Part shown: piece after piece, positions 1 to 13,300 of the stretch | Layout of the letters: every line of letters begins with the position of its first letter | Numbering within the stretch: position 1 is the stretch's first letter | Origin: Collybia mongolica | Lineage: Eukaryota; Basidiomycota; Agaricomycetes; Agaricales; Clitocybaceae | DNA: 64,000 nt | NCBI GenBank assembly: GCA_013420905.1 | Contig: JAAXNY010000005.1 | Coordinates: 2,790,001-2,854,000, forward strand | Direction: 5' to 3' | Position numbers and translations under genes: made by a program | The notes under the pieces: generated by a model | Database searches by the model: none | Told to the model about the DNA's origin: nothing | What the model saw: only the letters and a program-made list of their open reading frames with translations

Positions 1-1456
<1,456 letters not shown>

Positions 1457-1747
1457 ACGCCCTCATAATCAATAACGTGTTCAATTGCTACTCTACATGT
1501 CTTAGTCATATCAGCAGCTGTTAGGGCCGGGGCAATTCGCTCTCATTCGTAGAACAGGTCTCTGGCAATACTGTATGTTCCTTATTCGATATACGCATAC
1601 CCATGCATCACAAGAGATGAAGTACATCCGTTGAGATAAGTACATAATTGATAGGAGTCTAATTATCAAATATCATCACTCAGCGCGTGCACCATCTTCA
1701 TTCCTACTAACTCTGGGTTCAATTCCATTCCAAATACATAATAAACA

Positions 1748-3883
1748 ATGACTCCTCCTTTGAGCCATTCGAGTTTGCGTATAAACCCCAGTGCCTGTTC
1801 TGTGTCTTCGCCCCACACAGAAAGATACAGGAGGCTCCGTTTATCTCATGCTTTGGACCATACCCTGGACAGAGTCAACGTTTTAGGCCAAAATTTGATC
1901 TCAGGTCACACAGGGCAGGTGTATTCGAATAATATAAACTCACCTTACAATGATAATACTCAATTTTCAGGTGTGTCAATGCCTTAAGTTGGGCTAGAGA
2001 CGGAGAGCTGTTAGTCAGTGGAGGGGACGACACAACTGTGAGGATATGGGGTCTCGACACGACTGATATATCGCAGGAGTATCCGTTCATCTGTCGTGCG
2101 GTGATACAGACGGGACACAGGGCGAACATTTTCAGTGCACAGATGCTTCCTTATTCGTCGCGAATGTGAGTCCCACCCCCAATAATCCGAATAATCTCAT
2201 GTGACTGTTGTATTTCTAGAGCTACAGTTGCTGGCGATAACCAAGTTCGCGTCTTTGACATTGGAGAACTGAGGACCGTAGCAACAAATCAACACGAAAT
2301 AGTGTATGGCCCACGACAGGCTTGCACAAATGTCCTACGTTGTCACAAGGGTCGCGTCAAGCGAATCGTGACTGAACACAGCCCTGATCTGTTCCTCACA
2401 GTAGCTGAAGTAGGTTTTTCCTTCAAATTACTTCCATATGTAGCTTACGAATTCATTTTGTGTTGAAGGACGGGTCTGTGAGGCAACACGACCTACGAGC
2501 ATCTCACATCTGTGGAGGAAGGGTCTGTCCCCCACCCTTGGTGAAGCTCAATCATGGTCTGTCGACGCTGGCGTTGTCACCTTTGACGCCCTACCAGTTC
2601 GTCGTTGCAGGGGAGTCACCTTATGTACGTAACATCTGGCTTGAAACCCATTTATCTTTATGTCTGGAACAGGGATATTTGTACGACCGGCGACATGTGG
2701 GCCGATCCCTGCAAGAGGAATGGGGCGTGGTTCCACAGATCTCAGAGAACCTTACTACCTGCGTTCGCCGATTTGGTCGGCCCAAAAATTCGCAAAACCT
2801 AAGACGTGCGGGGTCCGAACATATCACAGGCGCCCGTATGTCGACTTATAATGGTCATGAGGTAATACAGTTCCAATTGGGCAACCTCTTCCTGCTCATA
2901 AGTCATCGCGCAACAACCAGCTTTTACTATGTATGTATCCTTCGCCTGTCTCGTTTTTAATAACCTATTTACTCCTCTCCAGCTTATAATGCAGACGGGG
3001 TCTATTTGTACTCTACTGCGGATGATCCGGTTTCTGATGACGCCGCAATGTCCTCGTCGTCCCCTGTTCTACCCTCCAACGCGAAACAGAATAATTTCGA
3101 TGGGTCTGATACGGTAAAGATTTCTGTCGGGCATGACCTATCGGACAGGATGGATTTGGACGTCGAGACATTGGCATCTCAATACATTAATCGTAGGCAT
3201 TCTGATAACCCTACTGAACATAGTAGTAGAACCCAAAGCACTGACGGCCACGATGCTGACATTGACGAAGATGATGATGAAGATGGATATATTGAATTCA
3301 TGGATGCTGCTGGACCTGACGAAGTAGACTTCCAGCCGCATGTACCGTTGATCATGCCCCGCAGACGGTTCACCGGCGCTCGAAACGTAGAAACTATCAA
3401 GGATGGTGGGTATGTATTCGCAGCCAACTTAGCCCTCAACTAATGTATGTCAACAGTAAATTTCTTGGGACCTAGCGACGAATTCGTTACCTCAGGCTCT
3501 GATGATGGCAACTTCTTTATATGGCGTAAAACCACCGGGGCTTTGCATGGAATATATGAGGGCGACGGCTCGGTCGTTAATATGGTTGAGGGGCACCCGC
3601 ACCTCCCTTTAATTGCGGTCAGTGGAATTGACACCACAGTGAAGGTTTGCGGATCACTGCTCTTCTCCTTTTCGTGTGGTCACCAGAATATCTACAGCTG
3701 TTCGCACCGACGCAAGGGTCGAGTAGCTTCTCGAGAACCGATAATGCGGAACGCATCATCGATGTGAATGTGCATCTGAGTAGAACTCAACCACTCAGGT
3801 ATAATATTGCTACTCTCCTGACACACGCTCGATTGGCAATGAGCGCTGGCGAAGAGGGCATTCCAGAGTGTCGGAGTCAGTGA
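1748..3883 (+). CDS. WD40-repeat protein, DCAF6/DCAF8-like (putative CUL4-DDB1 substrate receptor)
   Basis: Spliced frame beginning MTPPLSHSSLRINPSAC. WD40 blades are visible in order: VNALSWARDGELLVSGGDD...VRIW, ANIFSAQMLPYSSR...VAGDNQVRVFD, GRVKRIVTEHSPDLFLTVAEDGSVRQHDLR, LSTLALSPLTPYQFVVAGESP, then an acidic insert (DIDEDDDEDGYIEF, about 3260-3300), and two C-terminal blades (DEFVTSGSDDGNFFIW and PLIAVSGIDTTVKLFAP). The long acidic insert between the N- and C-terminal blades and the order of blades match DCAF6/DCAF8-type proteins, which recruit substrates to CUL4-DDB1 ubiquitin ligases. That role is inferred from the family. Introns include 3645-3697 and a pair that isolates a 10-nt micro-exon at 2921-2930, which is needed to restore the blade HELLLSYNADGVYLYST. 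The stop TGA is at 3881-3883. The exact edges of some middle introns are less certain. Confidence 0.82.
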
Positions 3884-4689
3884 TGACTATTCACTGGAGC
3901 CTCTGGTAAGGCACGCTGCTTTCGTTGTTGTAGGCTTCATAGGTAATCGTCAATAAAGAACCTGTCTGTATTCTGCAAAACGATCTATAATGTATGGTCG
4001 GGAAATGGAGAGGACAGTGAGGGTTGAACCGCGTGAGGCCGAATGAGCGAGTGAGGCCGAATTTGGCCATGCTACCTCTCCAGGCCTTTCTTTATTGAAC
4101 ACACAACCGACATACGTCAAGTTTTGACCTTCAATTTGGACATTATCTCTCGCATCGGATCGAGAACCATAGCAGTCCACTAATCGGATGATTTGAAACC
4201 TGATGAGAGAAACTTGTTGTGGTTTGGGTTTTGGTTGGACATACAGAGGACATACAAGAGGTTGGGCGCGGTTGGTGCTTGCCTCTTCGCCATCATACCA
4301 AGACATACCCATACGCATTTCCGCCATCCACCTCCTTCATTCTCTAGATTTCTTTAAAACATACTGATACTGCCTCGCTCTTCTACGAGTCTGCCCTCTT
4401 GTGCGTTCCTTGCCGTTATGTAAGTTTTCATCTACCCAGCCTTTCCTGATTTTTCGAATGCCGTGCTGATCCTTTCCCTCATCTCTTCTTGGTACCACCT
4501 TTGCCTCAAGAAACATTTCACACTCCTTCTCAGTGTCTCACCTGTGTGATTTGAACATTGTGCCTGAAAGCACGCCTTTACTAAAGCGTTAGGGAGAACC
4601 CTCGAAGTTTTCAACGAAGGCAATACGTAACACCTTAGTTCAACCCCTCTACTCCACCTCTCTCTGAGACGCACTGTCTTGTATTTCCA
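3884..4689. other. Intergenic region between the WD40 gene and the CTD kinase
   Basis: About 0.8 kb without a convincing gene. The longest open frame is on the minus strand (3950-4327) and has no recognisable domain or homologous feel. The stretch probably carries the 3' UTR of the WD40 gene and the promoter and 5' UTR of the kinase gene. Pyrimidine-rich stretches around 4330-4480 fit a fungal promoter. Confidence 0.5.
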
Positions 4690-7600
4690 ATGCGTCCTCA
4701 GGGAAGAAGTGACAGAAGACACCGAGGTCATAAGAGGCAAGACGATGAACACTACTTAGACTCTCATGGGGACGAGGTTCGCACTGAAGCATATTCCCAC
4801 CACAACGAAACACCGCATCGAAATGAGAGCTACAGGGCCTCGTCGACAGTGACCAGGTCCTCGTATGATGTCAATAGAGAAGCCTCAACCTCGCGGACCC
4901 ACCGTCACTCAGAATCCTGGCGGCGTCGTGACCATGAAGAAGACAGACATCATTATTCGTCGAGTGAGGGGTATAGACGACATGGAAGGGATGCATTTGA
5001 GAGTGTCGATAGGAGGGAAACTGAAGGATGGTCGGGTCGTTCTCATGATGTTCAGTACTCTCAGAATCGTGGCGAATGGCCTCAACGATATGACCGTGGT
5101 CATATATCTTCCTCTTACGCCGAGTCTTCCTCCTGGAATACGTCCAAATCTACTTCTCATGACAATGGGGCCGTACCGTTTGACCGCTGGGCGCCGGAAG
5201 ACCCTTCACTTGACAACCACAACGGCATGCCCGCAGCCGACGATAGGCGCATTGAGCAAGAACTTTTTGAATGGCACCGAGATCAACGTAGGGAAAAAGG
5301 AATTCAGAAGTTTCAGAGTGACTCTGGATGGAATCCTCGTCACCGAAAGGGTTGGGGAGATCAAGGCTGGGATGACAATGCTCAGAAAAAAGACACTTCA
5401 AACGCAGGTGACCGATCATGGGAACCTGCTCCGACATGGCAACCCTCTCGTCGTTCTGACCACGAGCAGGCTCCTTGGACTGGCCAACGAAACAACAATA
5501 TGAGTCGAAATTCGAAAGGCGGGAAACGAGGTGTTTATCCCATGAAACCAAAACGCGATTGGAGGAGTGATGATGGCCTTAACAAGTTCGTCCATTCAAC
5601 CTAATTACCTTCAACCTGCAGGGAACTGAAGACATTATAATAGCTGGCAGAAACGAGACAGTGTCAGTATACAGGAGAGGACATCGAAACCTTCGATGCG
5701 GAGGAAACACCTCCGATCATCTTCGCGCTCGCGATCTAGATCGCCTGATTCGTTTTATTCGCATCGTTCTTCCCGAGGTCGTTCAAGGTCGCGCTCCATG
5801 TCTCCTCTGCCAAAACGTCGTCGCCGAGAAGGCAGTCCTATTGCACCACGTAGCCGCACACCCAGTGACAGGGGACGTGCGATTTCGAACCCGCGCTTCC
5901 GTAATATCAGGGACTTGTCACTCTCCCCGAACATGGATTCTCGCCGAAGTTCCGATGGCTTTGGACGGCGTGAGAGAAGTATCTCTTCCGTTTCTAGTGT
6001 GAGTTCCGAGCGAAGTGTGAGTCGAAGCCCGCCCGGTGTTCCCCGTGCGGTTCACCGCCTTCCCTCCATGGGTGCTCCTTCATTGCCGTCACCTCTAAGG
6101 CGGTCATCGAAGAATGGGTCTCAGGTCTCTGATCTTCCGCAAAATGGCAAAAATAAATCAAATGGGAGAGATCGCCTGGTAGGTTTTATTTGTTGGAGTT
6201 ATTGAGCTATTTCTGACTTGAACTTAAGGATACAGAGCAGAAACATAATCCTGCTTATGGAACTACCCCTCGACCACCTGCTCCTGAACTGTCCACATAT
6301 GTCCCTGGAGAGCACAACCAACGCCATATAACCACCTATGAAAACGACCGTCGACACCTTTTTGTCCCGCATCCCGAACCTTCTATCTATTCACATGTAA
6401 CCAAATTACCAGATCTGAGACATGCCGCCCCTCATGGGGAAAATGCTCCTGCCTTTTTCGCGCCTCCACGAGATCCTGCTCACTTACATGCCCAACCCAA
6501 TGAATCCGAAAGGCGACATATTGCTCCGTCCGGAAATAACACCCGTTTTGGTGTAATGCCTCCACCTGACACTCTCCCGACTGCGCAAGCCTTACGCCCA
6601 CCACCTACTTCTCGTGGCATCTCACGTGCATCCCTGGACCCGCCTGAATTGAAAAACAATACACCAACAACACCCCGCTTTACGCCGGTAAAGCACACAG
6701 GATTTAAACCAATCAGCCATACAAGCTCAGCGTTGAAGAAGTTCTTCCCAACAGACGACGACGAAATAGAACCCGCAGCGGAGGGCCATGTGTCCGTACC
6801 AAAAACTACCCAGTCCTCCTTCGAGATGTCGTCCGGCAATTTGCCTACCTTCCCTGATGAGAGTGTCAGACATTATGGAACAAGCTCGAAAACTTTACCC
6901 GAGCCCTCACAACTCCCGGTATCACCAATTCATCTAATGGTATCCATAAATGATCCTTCGTTGATGTCAGCAGAGAGTTCCCAGATTATGACATCGCCCA
7001 CGGCAAGGATACCTCCGGAACACGATAGCACACATATCCTTCCAACACCGCCAATAAGTTCGCGAAGTGAAATATATGACATTATATCTCAAGTTGGTGA
7101 AGGGACCTTCGGTAAAGTGTACAAGGCACAAAATACCGTTACGAAACTGTATGTTGCACTGAAGAGAATACGCATGGAATCCGAAAAGGATGGATTTCCT
7201 GTCACAGCTATGCGGGAAATCAAACTTCTTCAATCACTTCGACACCCCAATGTTGTGCGTTTATACGAGATGATGGTTTCCAATGGTCTGCCATCTCACG
7301 TCGTAATCACCTTCCCATGTTGATCGTGTTTTAGGTTCCGTTTACATGGTTTTTGAATACATGGACCATGACTTAACGGGGGTATTATCGCAAACACAGT
7401 TCAGCTTCACTGATGCTCACCTCAAGTCATTATGTCACCAAATGCTCGCCGGCTTAGCTTATCTTCACCATAAAGGGGTCATTCATCGTGATATAAAGGG
7501 TTCTAATATCTTGATCAATAACCGTGGAGAACTCAAGCTGGCAGATTTTGGCCTGGCACGATTTTACCAAAAAAGACGATGCACGGATTATACAAATCGA

Positions 7601-8278
7601 GTGATCACTCTGTGGTATCGACCTCCCGAACTCTTATTTGGGGCTACGGTTTATGGTCCCGAAGTTGATATGTGGAGCGCCGGGTATGTTCATGAATAGC
7701 TGCAGATCTATATGGTCTAACCACTTTTTTTTAGGTGCATTATGTTGGAACTTTTCACCAAAAAGCCTGTTTTCCAAGGAAACGATGAGATCCATCAATT
7801 GGACGTGGTTTACAAGATTATTGGTACCCCCACTCCTGAACGTTGGGCTAGTGTGATAGACTTACCATGGTATGAGCTTGTAAAACCAAAAGAAGTCATA
7901 CCAAATAGATTTCGAGAACTCTTTCAAAAGTGAGATTCACAATCATTCGATAGCAATGAATTTTTTTTGAATGGTTTCCCACCCAGATGGATGTCGCCTG
8001 CTGCGCTTGATCTTGCAGAACGGCTGCTTGCGTATGATCCTATTCGACGGGTTAATGCCCTGCAGGCAATGAATGCGCCTTATTTTACGCAAGAAGAACC
8101 TCGAGCTGTACTTCCCACCGGGTGAGTATAAAGTAGTATAATCTTACATCTTGTTTACGCAACTGATGATGGTCGTTCAAGGTTGGCTACACTGGAAGGC
8201 GAATGGCATGAGCTTGAAACAAAACGCGAACGAGCAAAAAAAAGGAAAAAAATTGAGACTGTACTGCCACTGCAATGA
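4690..8278 (+). CDS. CTK1: Cyclin-dependent kinase of the CTK1/CDK12 type (RNA polymerase II CTD kinase)
   Basis: Catalytic subunit of CTD kinase I, which phosphorylates Ser2 of the Pol II C-terminal repeat with cyclin partner CTK2. The N-terminal half is long and disordered: an Arg/His/Glu-rich part (4690-5587), an SR-dipeptide part ([21 protein letters not shown], about 5700-5830) and a Pro/Ser/Thr part. The kinase domain starts near 7070. It shows the glycine loop GEGTFGKVY (7096), the lysine in VALKRI, the cyclin-binding helix PVTAMRE (CDK9/12 family: PITAIRE), [15 protein letters not shown], and the T-loop ending in [13 protein letters not shown]. Introns include about 5588-5643 (giving NWQKRDS), one before DTEQKHNP, one after MMVSN, and short ones in the C-lobe. 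The end is a basic tail, [18 protein letters not shown], with TGA at 8276-8278. The SR-rich N-terminus is like that of CDK12/13. The stop lies 69 bp from the stop of convergent CSN4. Confidence 0.93.
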
Positions 8279-8347
8279 CCTCTACGAGACTCGTGTATAT
8301 TACGGATGCTATCATATAATCACTGGAATACTCTATCATTACACCCT

Positions 8348-9916
8348 TCAGGCGACTACTGGTACAAGTTGCACCAACCCCTTCTCTGTTAAATGCTCAA
8401 CAATCGATTCAACCTAATAAAACAAGGACTTATTTTCACCCCTAAGGAACCTGATGAGCAACTTACATTGGCCGCGGTTAATCGTATTTGTGTGTCCCAA
8501 CGCTTCGTGAAGGGGGCACCTGTATCTTCGGCTTCCTCTACGTCTCCCAGCCCTCCTGCTTTCCCTTGAGCATCATCTTCCTCACGATTCCCGTCGAACC
8601 ATATCAACTTGTCGACCTGGTCAATTGATCCCCTTAGCCGTCCTTGTTCGATCATCTTGCGCGCCATAGTCTCTGCAGCACCTGGCGTCAAGTCGAGAAG
8701 GGCACCCAAACCTCGGAATGTGATATTGTTGTATATTTTGGAACTTGCGAGGAGGTTGTGTTCCATAACCGCGCGGTCAAGAACAGTCGATGGGCCTGTG
8801 CGTGTACTTGCGGCCGGCTCGTTGATGTTGCCCGGACCATCATCACCTCCGGCTGATGCAAGCCTGTCATTTGAGGATATAGCGAGCTTTGCTAGTTGGT
8901 GGGGCTTGAGAGTCCTCTCGAATTCCTTAACTTCAGTGGACCGGAGGATGTGATCCAAAAACATTTTCGATAGGATGTTATACGTGGGGAGGTTGGCAGA
9001 ACGTTCATCACGGTAAAGTGACGCCAAAACTCGGGATCTGTTGGGCCCTGCAGGTGCCAATACTGCACAAGTTACAGCAGCTAACCTGTTTCTTTCATGA
9101 AGAACTGTGAACCAAACTTTATGAAGATCTCACAGCATATGGCGCCTTTCCTCTTCGTCGATCTCTCCAACATAGCTTAGCTCGTGGTATCGACTTGCCG
9201 CTTCTAGAAATTTGCGCCCGTAGTCACTGATTCGGGCCTGGCAGAGTTTAAATTGTAGGAGTGTTTCGCGATCACTGGCGGAATGAACCAGGAGCGCTGC
9301 GCGATTGTAATACGTTTCAGCTTGGACTGAGTCTTCATCTTCCAAAAGCAGGCGAACAATACGGACGTAGACGCGAAGCTTGTCCCCGTCGCCCGTCGTA
9401 CTGGTTTGTGTCCCAATGAGCGATCGTGATAGATGCGATGAGTATTGCACCTTACCGTTGTCCCGAGTCGAGGGATATGCCCATAAGGACCCGAGCAGCA
9501 TCGCTCCATTCCTCTTCTTCTTCTAAAAGATCAGCAAGTTGGAAGCGCAGCGTGTTCACCTGGTCCATGAAGCTCTGAACCATATCCTCAAGATTAGACT
9601 ATGTGGTACTTACTTGTTCTTCATAACTGACAATCCGAGGTTGGACTGTAGCAAGAGTGTCCTCAACCACGTGTTTGCGAAGATCCACGTTTTGTATGGT
9701 GCCTTCTCCGAGGATCTTGACGAGCTCCGATAGAACTTGCCTACCGACGACGAGACCAACGTTATCCTGATTGACGACTGTGTCCACCAGTGTGTGTAAG
9801 TCTGCTGCAACCGTGGAGGGATCTGGACCCGCAAGGATCTCAGGAATGAGAGAGATGAAAGCGGGGCCCTTGTCTTTCTGGCTCAGAGAGGAGAACTGAG
9901 CTAGTTTTCTATCCAT
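8348..9916 (-). CDS. CSN4: COP9 signalosome subunit 4
   Basis: Subunit of the COP9 signalosome, the deneddylase that removes NEDD8 from cullin-RING ligases. The ATG is at 9916. Exon 1 (MDRKLAQFSSLSQKDKG...) ends in QPRIVSYEEQ with donor GTAAGT. The next exon gives VNTLRFQLADLLEEEEEWSDAA, and later ones give VRLLLEDEDSVQAETYYNRA, CQARISDYGRKFLEAA and RYHELSY. These match the CSN4 helical repeats. The PCI domain follows: RVLASLYRDERSANL, LPTYNILSKMFLDHILR, LDRAVMEHNLLASSKIYNNI, then GALLDL and a winged helix. A last intron after RLTAAN leads to a small final exon, VESIVEHLTEKGLVQLVPVV plus Ala, with the stop at 8348-8350. That fits the conserved C-terminus better than reading through to 8389. 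The order is complete and I see no break. Identification is from family knowledge; splice sites are read from the sequence. Confidence 0.92.
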
Positions 9917-10393
9917 GGTATGATTGCAATATAGCGTCTCAATTTATTTAAGCAAACTTAGGACGGTCAAGAGCTTAATCAAGAGGTTGTCGGATCTAGT
10001 CACGTGTTGCTGGTTACAATCAGATCCTCCTTTTTGACATGGAAACGAACTATTCCTCCGCTTAAGCTTGCAAGCACATATTATTCAAGGATCGCATCCT
10101 CTTTTCGCTTTCGTTATCACTCCATATAGCAAGGAGTGTCTCTCTGGAGTTTGTACAGAGCTTTCAGGAGCTGGTCATCCTCATCCACGTAAACCCGCTT
10201 GCTACTCCGAGCGCGGTGTTTCGTGTTTCAGTTAACGTCTGATCCAATCACTTGTGGTCCAGGCGCCCGTCAACTTGAAGTCGACTGATAAATTTCGTTG
10301 CTTGAGCCCGGGAGCTAGATTTTCTCTTTCAACTTCCCTGCATATCACGAACCTTCCTCATTGTCGCTGGTCGTCCCTCCCTTTAGGCTTCAA
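9917..10393. promoter_or_regulatory. Shared divergent promoter region of CSN4 and the YP-repeat gene
   Basis: About 480 bp between the CSN4 start (reading left) and the start at 10394 (reading right). No gene is visible. A pyrimidine-rich stretch ending in CCTTTAG just before 10388 looks like a splice acceptor, so the right-hand gene may have a 5' UTR intron. This favours ATG 10394 over the in-frame ATG at 10361. No specific factor site is claimed. Confidence 0.5.
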
Positions 10394-13300
10394 ATGTCAC
10401 GACTCACTGCATCGCCGTTCCACAAACCATCCCCATTTGAATTTCCCAAGGCTCCTCTTAGTCCTCCCGAAACAAACGCCGATATGATTGGTCCAGCTCG
10501 CGTCTCGACATCGGGATATATAGCAGGCGGTCAAGAACAAAGGCCTAGTGACATGGAGTCATTGGGGGGAGTTGCCAACGGCCTTGAGTCAGCTGGGTCG
10601 CGATTTCGAAGAGTGTCATCTATTGCATACCATACTTCAGGTCTCAGAGACTCTCCTTCAAGGACCCCGCAAAGAAGTCCGAAGGCGTTCATAATTGTCA
10701 TACCTCCTCCTACATTTAACCATGAGCACGGACAGCTCGGTCACACTTTGTCGTCAGGGCCCCGACATAGGCTGTCCCAAGGATTACTGATGCCGCTTTT
10801 TCCAACGGTATGGTTTCTCCATTTTATCCTATGCATGCAACTTATGTCCCATTATAGATGTATGGCCAGCTTACAGCAATAGCTCGCGAATTTAACTTTC
10901 CGAGTACTACAGGACTCTGTCTCTATTTCCACATCACGGAAAACGGTGCAACAATGACTCCTCGCATCTCAGATGAGACTTGGCAATTTATCTGGAATCA
11001 TATTTTCGAGGCGGTAACACCAGCTTCTACTTTGCGATCTCCGATAAGTGGGAAGATAGAGTTCGACATTGACTTGAGCCAGGCTCGATGGTATGCGTCG
11101 TGGCTATCATCTTCCCACCGTGATCATATAGAGATCCCGTTCTCAACTAATCCCTCTGCTGCACCATCCATCGCCCATTTTCGTGGAGAGAGCAAGTCCA
11201 CCTCTGTTGAAGAACATGTTGACGAGGAATCGCTGACTCCGAATCGTCCCCTTATGAGACCGAATGGGATTGTGGCACCCGCTACTCGTCATGTTCCCCG
11301 GAAACTATCACTCGTCGATCGATACGACGCTATGTCCATCCGCTCGGGCTCGAGACCCTCAGCTTTATCTCCACCCGAGCCCGTTCAGCCAACGTCACAG
11401 ATTCTATCTCCCATAGTGCAAGAGGACGAACCTAAGTCTGCTAGACATGCTCTCGACACCCGAGTAAAGTCCTGGCGTGCAAGCGCCGTTTTGAAGCCCA
11501 CTTCTCTTGCTGCGACAGGACAAACCAGCTTGGAGCCGGCCAATATGCCCAACATGCTCCCCATTGATGACACACTCATTTCCGCTCCAAATCAGGAGCT
11601 CAATCTTGCCGATTTCACTTGGTCCATCTCGTCTCTAGGCCCAGATGAAGATGAGCTTATCTCACCAATGTCTTGGGACCGCCTGCCCTCCATTCATATT
11701 GCCCATCGCATGCAAGGCTCAGTTTGCATGACTCCTTCTGACTGTACCTCCTTTGGGCCTTCGGATTATACCTTACCCTCTCCTGCAGTCAGCTTTTATC
11801 GCCTCCCTTCACCAGATATCGCTCATCGAATGTACGAAGATGCCCCACCTACGCCTTCAACCGTAACGAGCTGGGGTGCCCCGCTTTCATATCCGCCATC
11901 ACCTGTCAGTTACCCTCGAGCTCTCTCGATCGACCTTGGGGACAGATGTGTGTCCAGCAGACCAGCTACTCCTTCAACGGCTACAAGTTGGGGCCCTGAA
12001 TCCTGGCCATCGTCTCCTATCAGTGTAGACAGAGTACGATCGATTCATATGGGTGATCGTGGTGAATATAGTCGGCCTGTCACTCCTTCGACCGCAACAT
12101 CGTGGGGCGCGCCGCTGTCCTATCCCCCCACACCTTTCACGCCATACTTCGTCCATACCCCTGATGTGGGACAACGTACATTTGACGAATACGTGTTGCC
12201 CTTATCGAAGAACTACAAGCCATGGGGGCATTCATGGCCATACACTCAGACAGTAAATTCTGCAGAGCAGTCTATGCAATACTCTCAGCGGTACACCCAA
12301 GGATCTCATTTAGTGCACACCCCTTCAACTTACCCCTACTTCAACATCTGTGAGCTAACTCGTTCAGAATGTAGCTTAAATTCATCTAATCATATGTCAG
12401 ATCCATCAGTGTACCCGCATTTCGATTTGTATCCTGCTCCCGCCGGTACGATGTATGTCCGTTACTCGGCGTCTGACTCTCAGTTTAATGCCAAAATGCC
12501 ACCTGCCGCCACAATCAAATTGCCCGCTGTCTATCCCTCTTTTAATATTTGTTAGTCACCTCGTTCACTAACACGGAAGGTTCCGTTGATCTTTCCAATA
12601 GACCCTGCAGTATATCCTGGAAATCTAAAAGAAATCTATCCAGCGGATTTGGTGAACAATGAGCTAACCACCTCGATGTCACTTGCTCTACAGTATCCAT
12701 TCTTTGATAATTGTAGGTCTTGTTGATACTCCCAATGGTGTGCATGCCCTCACTGATCTCGCCACTGTTATAGACCCTGCCGTTTACCCTCATATTATGC
12801 CTTACTTTGAGGCTCCTGCTGATGTGCCCCCTCACACGTACTCGCGAGGTGTGAAGGCTGCGCAATACCCGGTTTTCGATCTTTGTATGTGGTGTTATCA
12901 ATATATAGCACATTTTCACTAATAGCGTGTCTAGACCCGGCTGTCCTCGACGACAGCACAGAGGTTGGCCGCAGGTGGCCAGGCAAATCACGCTATGAAT
13001 TTGGTAAGACCTCCCTCGTTTCCCTGCTTCGATGACTCAGTATGTCATCAAGACCCAGCCACACCTGCATCTATCAAGCCCTCTAATGATCTGAAAACGG
13101 TGGTTGTGGGAATGAACATGTGTCCCTCGTTCAATCTTTGTGAGATCTAGCCTGGTGGTTTCTTTTGTTGCTTTCGCCCAGCTGAACCACTCTAGATCCT
13201 GCTGTGTGTTCGGCCTTTGATAATTGTCCAATGGCCGAATACGAGATTAAGTCCCCACCCGACAACAACAGAACTGAGTACTTGTACTCTGACCTTTGTT

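Noticed and set aside
3950..4327. A 125-codon minus-strand open frame in the intergenic region
   Set aside because: It has no domain, no splice context and a composition like non-coding DNA, and it overlaps the probable UTR and promoter of neighbouring genes.
10361..10393. Upstream in-frame ATG at 10361 as the start of the YP-repeat gene
   Set aside because: A pyrimidine tract plus TAG directly before 10388 looks like a 5' UTR splice acceptor, which would remove the earlier ATG. It cannot be fully excluded.
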